Source of the DNA: Escallonia rubra
Lineage: Eukaryota; Streptophyta; Magnoliopsida; Escalloniales; Escalloniaceae
Assembly (NCBI GenBank): GCA_033065855.1
Contig: JAVXUO010000756.1
Coordinates: forward strand, 1 to 64,000
Reading direction: 5' to 3'
DNA: 64,000 bases
Below, piece after piece: positions 47,517 through 60,187 of this stretch. Numbering within the stretch: position 1 is the stretch's first letter; each line of letters begins with the position of its first letter. A program made the translations under genes and the position numbers. The notes under the pieces are model-generated. The model searched no databases. It was not told the origin of the DNA and saw nothing but the letters and a program-made list of their open reading frames with translations.

Positions 47517-47650
47517 AAGCAGGGGCAGTCTGGCGCTATGGCTGTTAAGATTGACCTTGCCAAAGCCTACGATCGTTTTGTATCGAATTTCACTGAGTAT
47601 GCTCTCTCTAAGTGTGGCTTTCCTTCGTGTTGGACTCACCGTATATATGG
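47517..47650 (+). pseudogene. LINE reverse transcriptase fragment
   Basis: Plus-strand reading gives GQSGAMAVKIDLAKAYDRF, then EYALSKCGFPSCW, the core of plant non-LTR reverse transcriptases (KIDLAKAYDR with its invariant Asp). Only about 45 codons survive. Confidence 0.75.
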
Positions 47651-48468
47651 CTTGTCCTATTCCAGCTGGTATTAGCAAAAGCACGAATTTGGCGGGAATA
47701 AAGTGGTCGATGAGGGTGGTGTAATAACAGTTCGGAAGGGAGATTGACATATCTGCTAGTCACCAATTCGATCTTCTGCCGAACTTGGGAGAGAGTATTA
47801 GAGCAATCCCCGTTTACGTGACCCACCATTCCACAATGGTAACATATGCGGTAAAGTTTCTCATATGCTGCCCAAACCCAGGTCTCGTGTTCCCCTACAG
47901 TGGGAATGAAATCGTCAGCGATCAACGGTTCGCCGAGGACAATCCTAACAAGAACGCGAAAGTAATCCCGTCGATTCTGCCTAATAGGTGACCAATCCAC
48001 TGTTAAGACTTCTCCAAAGAACTTACCGACTTGCCCCGCAATTTGGTAGTAGAACATTTCTGCCGGTATGTTATTAACACAAACCCACAGATCTACAGTT
48101 GAGAAATTTAGTTGGGATAAACTTTGAAAGGGAGTCCATCGAACTAGAACTAGCAGGGCACCATGAACGTTCCATGGCCCCTCAAACAAAAGACATTCCA
48201 TATCTAAAACATCAGAGAAGTGGAACGCAAAGAGCTCCCCAATTGCTTCCACGTCAACAGATCCCCTGAGTTTCCAGAATTGATTGACAATTTGTTGCAT
48301 AAGAGCTCGGGGGAGGATACGCCAATCCACAACTTTACCTATGAGTGTGTTGGCCCATCGCTTCGATTGTATACGCAGAAGGTCCGGGTCAATTGGGATT
48401 AGATGCCCACAGCGCTCTATGGCCAGTTCTTCGTCGATGTTGGACGACTCGAGACTTAACGAAGCCAT
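47608..48468 (-). pseudogene. LINE ORF1-like fragment: DUF4283 and zinc knuckle
   Basis: A start at 48468 (MASLSLESSNIDEELA) leads through a DUF4283-type region (WANTLIGKVVDWR, DMECLLFEGPWNVHGALLVL, WVCVNNIPAEMF) to a CCHC knuckle CYHCGMVGHVNGDC. This is the layout of ORF1 proteins in plant LINEs. After about residue 235 the frame runs into unrelated sequence and overlaps the opposite-strand reverse transcriptase fragment, so a rearranged piece is present. Homology of copy B starts just beyond, near 48692. Confidence 0.8.
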
Positions 48469-49096
48469 GGCGGTATGAAGCAGACCTAATTTGCCTTCAA
48501 TAATTAAGAAGCAGTGATATAAACCAGTGCAAGCCCTCTCGACCCTCACGCATTGCACCATCATAATTGTGTTTGCCCACCAGCTCGGACATGTTACGCT
48601 TGCCGCTTGATTTTCTCTGATAGCAGAATTCTTCGCCGCCTCTTGCTTGTCGTCCCAGAGCATCTTATAAATGCAAGTATTTGACTTAGTAGGTGTTTAA
48701 CATCTGCGTAATGTTAATAAGTAAGTTTTGGCAGGATGTTGTGAAAATTGGTGGTGAACAAAGCTTTTGTATCGAATGCCTTGAATGTTGCATATTTAGG
48801 TTGTCCTCCTATGCAAGTTGTCTTTGCTTCTTGTTTTCTTGTGAAGACACCAGTTGTTGTCTTTCCTGTAATGCTGAAGAACTCTTAATAGTGGTTTACG
48901 AACAAAGGTGATATTCAAGGGACAAAATTCTTGTTTAAGCTAACTGTTCTATACAAGTTTGGAAGACAACTTCCTTAACATTTGCACCCGCGCTGCAATT
49001 GGCCATTCATGAAGCCTGATTTGTGAATCGTTGACTTTTGTGCATAACGAATTGTCCAGCATCATTAGAATATATGAAATGAGTGATCATTTGCAG

Positions 49097-49970
49097 GAGT
49101 CAACTAGTATGTATGACAGTATGAGCTCGTAGAGGTAAGCACAGGTGGAAAATTAAGCCGGCATAATGTTCGTGTCTGGCAAATTGGTCCTGATATAGTT
49201 ACAAAGTGGAAGTTATCCACATTTCACTATTATGGCAGTGATTAAACACAGGATCTGCATAGTAGAATAGTCTTGGATCATCCACGGGTAGTTTCTCGAC
49301 AACTTCACAAGTCTATTGTGGCTCACTCGTTAGGAGAGGCCATATTAGATGGAAACGTACAGGTGAACAGGTAGTGTGTTTCACAAGTCTAAATGTAGCT
49401 GGCAACTTGGTATCTTGTCTTATAAGCCAAAATGGCAAAATCTATCACCAGGTTATATGATTATATCGTTTATCATTGTTGCTCCTAATTGATCTTACTA
49501 AATATGTTTTCCATATCGAGTGTTGAACATTAAGCTTTATCACCCTCAAGCTCAGTGATATCAATTTCTGTTCATAATATAATAGCTACTGATGTAGCCA
49601 GGCAAGATTTTAATGTGGTTTGTCTGTACTCTTTAGTTGACTCATCTGTTTGCTGCGAAGACAGAAGTATAATTGGTCTTACTACATGAGCACTTGGTAA
49701 AATGACAGTTTCTTAAACCTTTGTTAACTGGTTGATATATTTACTTGAACTGTGTGTGTTTCTTTTGTTAACAGATGCAGGGCAGCTAACTAGGAGCCTC
49801 GTCCTTGAGCCTCGTGCATCTGTAAATGTTAAACCAAATCTCCAAATTATTGCCGGTGATGTCAAGTGCTCCCACCGAGCTGCAATTAGCTAGTGACTTA
49901 GAGGAGAGCTAAGTATTCTACTTCTGTGGACATACAAATGGCTAGAAAAGCTCTAATCTTCTCATTTGGA
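49097..49970 (+). pseudogene. SUFD: SUFD/ABCI7-like relic, copy B
   Basis: Same two blocks as copy A: 49097-49370 (with STGGKLSRHN, LDHPRVVSRQLHKSI and SLGEAILDGNVQVNR) and about 49775-49970 (GQLTRSLVLEPRASV, NVKPNLQIIAGD). It shares the TAA (49243-49245) with copy A and adds private damage: an 8-bp insertion near 49110 and a short insertion near 49207. The N-terminal half is absent. Confidence 0.83.
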
Positions 49971-50296
49971 GCAGAAGTGATGAGGCGTTTCAACGTAGAA
50001 ACTCACCAGCAAAAATTGCTGGACCTGGACCTGACTCTTTGTTCGCACAGACGGTGCCATGTACAAAAATCTAATCACGTCTTGTACAGAACATGAAATA
50101 CCATCATGAATGAGGTTACTTCACATCAATAATGGTAACGAAAGTCTGTCACCTCTGATTTGCATAATAAAACAGAGTCGTAAACGATAACAGCTCAGTA
50201 TTTGGCAATACTAATGACAACAACTTGATCCTCTTTTAGCATGAAATCGCTAAGGTAACAAAGCTAGTTGGTTCTGCCAAATGCAGCCCTTGATGG

Positions 50297-53200
50297 TCAG
50301 TTCCTTATATTGAGCGCACCTAATTGACTGGTTAATGACTCGCTCTGATCATAAAACGCTAGAGTAAGAGCATCTGAATCCAGTGGCCATGTCATTGGAA
50401 GAACTAATTTCCTGCAGGAACCAAGACAGCTGAAAATATTGTTGAAGTGCAATATATGAATTTCTTCATAAGTAGTCTAGAAGATGAAAGATGACAGATT
50501 TCATACCCTTCAACACGTCTGTATTTGCAGAGTTTTATGGTATTGGGTGTATAGTTCCCAAACCTGACGTTAAGATGCCTAGCCAAATGTGGGATCTTGT
50601 ACACTGGCAAAATATCCCAAACCTTTATGACCTGAATGTGCATTGAAGCTTTCTTGAGAACGTCTACACTCCAAATTAGACTTAGGTACCCATTGACATT
50701 GTACTGCTCCAGCAATTGAGAAGAAACCCCAGCCATGTTACTGTCAGTTTTTTCCCAGGAAGGCTGTCGCCAACCATTTGAAAGCTCCAACAAAAGAGAT
50801 ACCACTTTCTTACGAATCTCTACGTGCTTAATTCTGACCATGGAGTTGCAGAATTCATCGCTGAAGCAAACCTACAAAAAGTGAACCACATGGTTAAAAA
50901 AGTTTGCAACAATGCAATGATCAAATGTTCATGTACTGATTGAAGTTTACTAGTTAAAGTACTTGGAACAGTGTGAAAATGAATATATCACTTCTTGGAC
51001 TTAAGAGCCATTTTACTCTATATCATCAGGCCTATGCCTATACTCGAGTATGATCAACTAGGCCATGGTTATTAAGAATTCTGTTGGCGTGATGCGTATT
51101 TCAACCAAAGGGTGATCAAATACCTTCCATTTTGATTTGTCGAACACTGGACAATTATCACAGAGCGAAGTATGGCCAAGCTCGATCAATGCACGTGTGA
51201 TTGCTCGATCCAAGTCTTCATCTTCGTCAGCATTGAAGAAACACCCGCGAGTCTTAGCATCTAGAACTAACTTTTTCCAAACAGAGCCACTGTTGATCAA
51301 TGTTACTCCATTCCCCAGTATCCAAAGGCAATACCTACGCAAAGAGATCAAAACTATTTCATGAATTGCAAACCATCCGTAGACACTCCAAAGGGGTTCG
51401 GGTAGGTACCTTGCTCGCGTCAGAGCGACATTTGCTCTTTGAAGGTTGGAAAGGAAACCAATCGACCCGTTCCCGTTAGACCGCACTGTAGATATAATTA
51501 TAACATCCTCTTCACCACCCTGAAATCCATCAACCGAGCGAACACTCACAGAGAAGTCACTTTTTGTATCATACCTTTTTCCGAGTTTCTCCTGAATAGC
51601 AAAAACTTGAGCGTTGTATGGTGATATGCAGCCAACGCTGAGCCTTTGCTTTCTGGCAACAGATTCTATAGTGGATATAAGTGTTAAAATCCGCATCACA
51701 TATCAGGAATATGTAGCAACTATTTCACTTAAGATAGAAGCTGATTAGTTTGTGACAGATAAGTACCTTTATAGAGGCCTGCAACTATCTCAGCAACCAC
51801 GGCTACTTCCACCATATTTCTCGGGCTATGGCCGTTACCAAACTCTTCCCTCCCCTTGGCTACGTTTATAAAAGAGTACGAACCAAACATGTTTCCGTTC
51901 AGGAAACGCATGTCGTAGGTTCTTTCCTTGACATTTGGACCATCCAAAATTTGTTTGTCATAGAACTCCTCATTTGGAAATAAGCTTATAGATGGATGCA
52001 TTCTATACTGGACGTTAAGGAGGTGCTTCCCATGTTCCAGTAATACTAGCCTCTCAAATAAGCTCCTTCCGAATTCAACATTTTCGCACATATATCAAAG
52101 ACCAATTCAAAACATGTGAGTAATATTTGTAAATTTACTAAGCTAAATCAACCAAAAATATAGTATGAGCTCAGAAACCTTGCTTTGAACCATCGCTTGC
52201 AGTTGCCTCTTGTCCCCGACAAGTATTGCGTGGCGGAGACCATTGAGCTGTAAAGGAATAGCGGATTCACATTCCTTGAGCTGAGCAGCTTCATCAATTA
52301 CAAGCAGTTCCAGTGGTGTCATTCCTTCAGTGAGTAATTTAGCAGAGCTTGATACAGTGCAAAAGATTAAGGTTGCATGCTTTAAACAAAAATCTCTAAT
52401 CGTACTTTCCTCAGTAAAATCTGGAAGTGACACAGCTTCACGAAGGGCTTTAAGGATTTTGAGGAAATCTGTTCTGCACATGCTGAGTTTTTTGATCTTT
52501 TTCTTTGCCTCTTCAACTCCATTGTCACCGGCCTTCACTTAATCCTTCCTTTATAACGGCAACATTATGCAGCAATGTTTGAAGCAAGCCATTAACTCCA
52601 ATCAAGGTTTTCGCCACTTCAAGGTGGATCAAAGAAGTGGGCAAATGTGTGTACAAGATTGTAATACAGTTCATTAGTTTCTCTCCAATGTCAATAAATC
52701 TCTTTACTAGAAACTCTTCAAATGTCAAAAGATTTTCGGCAGCATCAGCATTGTCAGAACCTCGTCCTTCCTGGCAACTCATTTCCTTCCCTTTCTTGGA
52801 AGGTTCCTTCACTATTTTCTTAATGTTGCCCTTTAAGGTTTCTTCATCCTTGACCTCTTCTTCTTCATCTGGCATTTGGCTTAAGATACCCTTTCCAGGA
52901 TCCCCGTTGTCATCTTTACTGTCCTTTCCTTTCGAATTTTTTTTTCCGATGTATAAACTGTAAAGCTCTTCAGGGTCTTCGAACATAAGAATCATCGAGT
53001 CTATGCTGCCTTTCCACCCAGAAAATGGAGCAAAACACGCTGCAAGACTAGCAACACGCTTACTAAGAAATACATCATGAAGTTCTTCACAATCCTGAAT
53101 CTTCATTCTCTTATCATTACCAAATAGAAGTACATCTCCCAATCCATATGTGTCATATTTGAGGGTATGCTGTACCAAGCCCATAAACCGTGCTGCAACT

Positions 53201-56200
53201 CCTAGGACTGCAATATTAGTTGGGGCACATATGAGTGTTCTGCATTTCATTCTTAGGAGGGCAAACAACAAAGAAGCAACGGTTTTCGTCTTTCCTGTCC
53301 CTGGCGGCCCCCAAATTAGTTTCACGCCATTCTGATGATGACACTCTCTAGTAGCAATGCAACTTTAAACAGCAGCTTCTTGGGAATCATCAAGCTTAAT
53401 AAACTGGTGAATGGCTTCCCTTAGACTTGCTATAGGGAAGCCCCTTATTGTTTCAGGGGAACATAGTGTACAATTTCCACCAACCTGAACGAAGAAAGAA
53501 CTCTGACTACATCAATTTTGAAATGTAACAAAGTAAAGGATTTTAGGGTGTGGAACACCTCAAAGAAAGGGCGCAGTTATAAACTGAATCAATGCAAAAA
53601 TTCAGTGGAAATGGTCTCTAGATTGAGGGACAGAAGTAAGTAACAAACAGGTAGTGACTCTTACAGCGTGACTAGGTTGCAGCACTTTTCGAATAATGTT
53701 CATGTTCGCGCCTTCGAGATCCAAGTTCAATGCATTCCATATGCGAGTATTTGTGGTCAGGTTTGTGAGAGAAACAGCAAAAAGCGTTCCTCTCTTCTGT
53801 TCATTTTTCTCATATACAATGGGCTTTGATGACAAGATGAGAAGATCATTGGAAATTTCATTCTCCCCTTGAACAAATGCAAGGAGATACGATGTTTTAG
53901 GCCGGTTCAGATCATTAACGTTTTTTGGTCTTACATCTGTCAAGGCAATGAGATCTCCCACCTCCGGCTCATACTCTACTTCACCATTCTCAGTATCTCT
54001 TACTGTCATGAGAAAAAGATGGTAATACAAGTCCTTGGGAGGTTCATGATCCTTTGATATTCTTACATCAAATATTTGACAGATAGGTGCACGAAACAAC
54101 GTAGCCGTGTGCGAGGATAAATCAGCACGTGTTTCCTCAATAAGCGGGTAGATGAATGACTTCATGTAAATAGATGTAGACGAAAAAGTCTTGGGGATTT
54201 CTGCAACCTGTGAAATGTAGAAATTAGTTCATGAGAATTCTCATTTGCAAACATTTCCAGATATGTGAGTGCCAAATACTATAGAGGTTCTAGCCAAAAG
54301 AACAATAAATTAGCAAGTCAAATGCAGCATGAAGAAACAGTTATGTCAACTTATCAAGGATTTTGACTCCAGATTAAAGCTTCAATACAGTGCGTCAGTA
54401 AACTGGATAAGGTAAAGGTTTCCCCTGAATGCTTATCTGAGTCGTAGTGTCCAACCTCAGAGCGGACATCTAATGCATTCCATTTATTGAGCTGAACAGG
54501 TTTCCACTGCCATTTTGAAACCTCTTAATGATGGTGTGTTCTTGCGATTCCTACAATGTGAAGATGATGCCATGGATAGATGGAAATTTCCATCATTTGG
54601 CAACAACTTTGCTCGAAGGGTAGAAGGAGACGTGATAATAAATTTGGTATCTAATTTTAATCTTTCTAAAAGTTGGATTTGGGCAAACCAACTTTGGATG
54701 GCTAGTGCGATAAAAGCAGGCATCTTTTCCATCAGACCATGGCATCCGACAGAAAATGGCGTAGCTAGACAATTTGTGACAGCTACAGCATACAAGTATC
54801 TATGCGAGTCATCAGTGCTAACCTAATAGAAGACAAACTCTTACTTGACAAAATGCTTAAGTTACATTAGAAAATTCCCCTCAAATATATGACATTTCTC
54901 AAATGAAATTCTTTGCTTGCCTGAGTACACAAACAGTATACAATACCAGAAAGTGAGAAAGGCCATACACCTCACAAAACTATCCAAGAATCCAGAAAGG
55001 TACTATTGGCAAATTAGGAGGTGCACGGTTGGGGTGAAATCTGCCTATTTTCCCAGATCTGGACACATAGCTTATAAATTTCAACGAAACTTAAGGCAAA
55101 GGCGTCTTCCTACACTCTTCAGAACCTTCAAGAATGAACACACTATCCCCCAAACCTAACCGGCCTAGTTCAACACGATTCCATCCACATTCTATGTACT
55201 CCTAACTATTAATCTTATGCACTCCTAAGGACATTTCTATTTCGCTGTAGTTCCACACGATTCCATCTGCATTCAGTACAATGCTGCAAATTATGCTCAA
55301 GAATCATCGCCTCAGAAAGTAGTATCTACCAAGTTCAACTTCCACTTTTTCCAATCATTGCCCATTAATTAGGCCACAGCAAATTAAAAGTGAAGTTAGA
55401 AAATGATGTGCAACGTCAACACTTCTTACTACATACACTGCTCATTACTAATTCTTCCGCAGAAATCACACAACAGGCTCTAGAATGCTATGCTAACAAC
55501 TGTCAGGTGCCCAAGCTGCGCGTCCCAAAAATGTCATCTACAAAGTATTTTGAGCCAAGGTTTCGGGACAACGGTCATTTTATATCAACCATCATGATTA
55601 ATCTGAGAAAAGTGCCAAATTAAGCTACAAGTTCTGAAAAACCCAAAGCCCCCTGCTCTTTGCGTCAAAACTGCTTGTCCAAACTCATTTGAATGATCTC
55701 ATTCGTCCTATTTGAGAGTATATCACTACCAACCTACCATTAATCTTGAACTCTAGTCTAATGTATCTGTTGTTGCTTCTCCATTTTGCTACAATGGCTA
55801 TGATGCCCAAATTATGGACAAGTATTTCCTAATAGAGGACAGGTAAAGTTTATATGTTTTCACTAAGACTACTTTTAGGTGACAATATTTGTAATTCTAA
55901 GAGTTCTTCATATGTACGGGCGTGTTGTTTTTATGACTATAATTCATGTCCCAAAAATGAAACCTAAGATTGATCAGTGAATATAAAATATTGACATACG
56001 GAGTCGAACACTACCAAGTCTATCTAGCTAGGGATGTATGATAGGAGTTTGCTGGGGTGGATTTAGTTGTTCACTTTCACTAGGAGAACAAACTAGCAAG
56101 TTGATGAGGTCCTTGAGTAAATATTCATGTGTATATTGATACATTGATGCCCATCAATAGTTACACTGCAACTAATCTAACTGTATGTATAGTAAAGTTG

Positions 56201-56378
56201 GAGCTTAGAGAATGTTACTCATTTCTACTTAACATGTCTATCATTTTGTGATTCAGACTTCAACTACCAAATGCTTCTTGATTCTCTCTCTTCTTCTCTC
56301 TGCCATGTCAAGATGTTCTGCTTAAAAAAATTATTAATATATTTCTCATTCCATCAATTTTTTAGAATTTGTCAAAAC

Positions 56379-56415
<37 letters not shown>

Positions 56416-59400
56416 GTGTGTGTGTGTGTGTGTGTATTCTAATTTATATCTTTTTCTCAAATCTTGAAGCTTTTCTATATATTTTGGACAAGCCCAATTC
56501 TTTTCCACAATATAACAAACCTAATATCACTCCTTTTATTTCAAGCCGTATAAATACAATATACTGGTTTCGTCCTTTTGCTATCAGATGACAACGTATA
56601 TATGTGTGCAAGCACGCACTCGTTTATATTTTTTCTCATATTCTATATCTTTTTATTTTCTTCTTGATTGGCTTTATTAGTCTAAACCTAAATACATGAC
56701 TTATCATCGCTATACGTTATTATTAATATTATTGTTGTTATTACTTGACAAACACTATTTCTACTATTTTAAATTTCACTTGCTTCTTTTGTTTCTAAAT
56801 GACTAGCAATTATGATTAAAGTTAATTTTTAACAATAAAATGTGATAAGAAACTCAAAAAAAGGTTAAAATACAATTTTTACGGGTTTTCTCAATACGTA
56901 TTTTAACAGTTGTTTCTTTCATGTGTAATGCACAGAGTCAACCAATATTTAAAGATTGTTCGAAATGATATTTACAAATTCAAGAATGGCAGGTGGGTGG
57001 GTAGGGGGTGAAGTTAGGTTAAATGGGTTCGGTTTAAATGGATGACTGACCATTTACGGCCATTTATTTATTAGTAGATCAACTGGGTCATTAGTTAAAC
57101 CGGCTGGTTCCGCCCATCAAACCATGAATGACTTGTAGTATGGTAAGAATAAACTTTGGTTACTACTCGGTTATCTCAGTTATAAGAATCTTTCTCTAAC
57201 TCCGTTTATAATAAAAATTAATAATCGCTAAATGTATATAATGACAATTAATATTCCACGTTTTCACTCTCTCCCCACTGCTTCACCTTCTTCAAGGAGT
57301 CATATACCACCGCCCCACGACCACCACCACTGCTGTCATTCCACAATCGCCAGTTTGCCACCATACACTACTGGCACGCACAACCATCCAAATACCATCT
57401 CGGCCGCACCCATCATCGCCATTGCCCGCACAAAGCTACCACTAAACCCAAAACCACCATTGCCACGCCACAATTACCACCCCACACAACTACAACCACA
57501 AGCACAACCACCACGAGTATCGCCACCGTATCAGCAACAACCCGTCACACTACAACTGCCAATTTCAGTGGTCGAGCTAAGAGGATTAAAGGTGTAATCA
57601 AAATTCAAAGGTCCATAGCTATACAAGACTAAAAAAGTTCAGGGGGAACTGGTTTAAAGCAGATCCGCCCTCATCGCCATCATACCCACGACCTCCAAGA
57701 CAACCAACAGCCCACCACCACCATAGCGGCACCCATAACTACTATTGTTGAGCCAACTATCAAAACCTTGTATATCTAGAATCCACAGAACTACAGATCT
57801 ATTGACCCAAGAAAGTCATGATTTTAGGGTGGTGACGAGGAAGACGATGGCGTCGACAACAAAACAGTGGTGACGGGGAAGACCGAGACGCTATACGAGA
57901 TAACAGGTGGTGACGGCGAAGTCGACCTGTGGTCATTAGCGGCAACGGTAGTGGTCGCCTGCAACGGTGGCAGTCGCCTGCAGCGGCGGCGATGTACGGT
58001 CAAAAGTTGCTGTGACAGGTTCAAATTAGCTATTGGGTGCCTAACCATGAGTAGATTAATGGGTTCTAAAATTTCTAACCCAATTAGACTCAATTATTTA
58101 TTGGGTGTGTTTGGATAGCTTTTATGTGAACGGATTTGGGTGAGTAAATGAGTTTGAATTGTGATTGCCATTTTAGTAATAATGGACCTTACGTTTCACC
58201 GACTCATTGACAATGATATTTTACCTTGAGTTTTTAGTGGACCAATTTCAACAACGAGTTCAAAAGGTTTTTACTCATATCTTATGACTGATAGCTTTGA
58301 TGTAGTTGTATGTATAGTTACATCGTTAGTGCTCCTAAGAGCGAGTTTGGTGCAACTTACATAATTCTTCTTTAGATATAACCTTTTATACTTACCAATG
58401 AGATTCTGGTAATTTTTAATTGAAAAGTTCACGTGTTCTAATTAAGTAACTACTATGGACTTGATGCCGACAGAATATGGACCATAACGACCTTGTGTTG
58501 GTGTGCCGGCCCAAATGATTTTATTGCTTGCCATGACTGATTGGAATTAGGAGGAAATATGATTTGCTTTGGGCAAGAGTTTTACCCAAATTGGTATTAT
58601 CTTTCTTAGAACGACAGCGTTTTTAAGTTTCGGGAGTAAGTGTTGTTAAGTTACTAACTGGTATAAAAGCCCAAGCTGTTAGAAAATCAAACCAACAACG
58701 TTATCATGTGTAACACTATCCCTTACGCGTCAGCCCCGATAGCATGGGTGCACCACTACCACCGTAACACTCTCCCTCACCTGTAAGCCCCCTATTGCAC
58801 ATGAAGAGATATATAGATTAAGCTGCACCACACCAGAAAGTGTACAAATAAATATAGTACAATTTTCACTATAGTAAAGAGGGACCAAATAAGCAAGTAG
58901 GAAAAAACGATTCCAAGATCTTTTCAAACCAGAGCTCTAACATCATGTTAATTTATTAACTACTCTTAACATGTTAAGTTGTTAGAGATTGTGTCCGACA
59001 ATATTATCATACATAACATGTACGTTATCAACCTGGTTGTCGGGGCTAAAATTCTGATAATACATGTAATTTTTGGTCATTTTCATTGCCCAATGCAATG
59101 GGGCAATTTGATAGCTTCAGTCATGAAAGATCATGGCTAATCAACAAGGGACCTTAATGAGCAATCTGTAGCAGAAACAAATTTATGTGCAATTGATTTT
59201 GCAGGTTGTATCAAGTTGTACAGGTAACTTATTCTCAAGACTATAAATATGCCTACTTTTTGTATCCTCCTTTCTCGACCTTGCGCAGTAGCGATAAATT
59301 TTAGTCTTTTAGCAATAAATGAAGATCGGAAAAAAAAACTTATAGGTGTGCATAGATTTCACTAACTTTGGTGCTATTTTATCATATGAAAGTTGGTTGA

Positions 59401-60187
59401 TATTGAGTTATTCTAATGAAGTTTATGATCTATACTAAGTAACCATACAGTTATTAAATCATATACGACGTTCGCATATAATTTGATTTGAGAACTACAA
59501 TGCTATGAATTTGAAGTTACTGAAGTCACGCTCTTTTTAACTTTGATAAATTTGAAGTTACACTCTTATATCAATTCACAATTTCTCTGCCAAAACGTCA
59601 CGTTTTTCTCTAAGGAATCGTTAATAATTAACAACAAGGTTGGATACTTGACTGTGGAATGCAAAGTGTAGATTTTGGCATTTTTCCCCCTTCTTTAACT
59701 TTTCACATCCGTATATTAGTAGCTTACGAAGTATCAAGTTTACTACTAGCTAGAAAGCGATTTTCACAAGATTATACCTGTTGTCAAAGCATTGTCATGG
59801 CAACATTTACTTTGAAGGGTGATCATACAATCACTCTATTCACAAGTACACATATTGTCAATGCATGTATATATACTGCTTTTGTCAAAGCAACACTTAC
59901 TCTGTAGGGTGATCGTACAATCACCCTGTTCACAAGGCTACAGCTCCTGTGAAAGCAGATGTATAGAACATGTACGATACTATACTTTGACAAATTGTGA
60001 TCAGGGAACATCACAGCAAATATTCACGCAGTGAAGAAACTCAGAGAGAGAAAGAGATAGATCGAGTAGCCCAAACCTTGCCCCTGTAGAGATCTTTGTT
60101 AAGTACATCTGCAATAGACCAAGAAAAAATCACATCGATCAAGCCTCGCCCCTTGAACTCTTCCTTCTTCACAGTATGAGTTGCCAT
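50297..60187 (-). pseudogene. SEN1/UPF1-like SF1 helicase, 8 exons, copy B
   Basis: Exons (minus): 60187-60077, 54207-53665, 53484-52179, 52091-51767, 51665-51410, 51334-51124, 50871-50507, 50411-50297. Lengths equal copy A except exon 2, which is intact here (543 nt), and exon 3 (1,306 against 1,323 nt). Three private lesions: a TAA at 53365-53367 where A has TTA (about codon 258, just before Walker A); a net 4-nt insertion near 52525-52532; and loss of the exon 4 acceptor (AG in A, AT at 52093-52092). A 21-nt in-frame deletion shortens the acidic insert. Helicase motifs are still readable ([26 protein letters not shown]), but no full-length product is expected. Confidence 0.9.
54300..60076. 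other. Helicase intron 1, copy B
   Basis: About 5.9 kb without a recognised gene. Contains a (CT)n(AT)n(GT)n microsatellite at about 56380-56435 and a CCA-rich segment with a proline-rich frame at 57232-57597. A repeated GGGTGATCnTACAATCAC block occurs at about 59816 and 59908. It provides the empty site for the Helitrons of copy A and keeps ~0.4 kb that A lost. Confidence 0.65.

Noticed and set aside
25593-54826. Similar frames at 25593-25775, 32682-32879 and 54515-54826
   Set aside because: They lie in the same intron segment of copies A, C and B. Frames differ in strand and length and contain no known domain.
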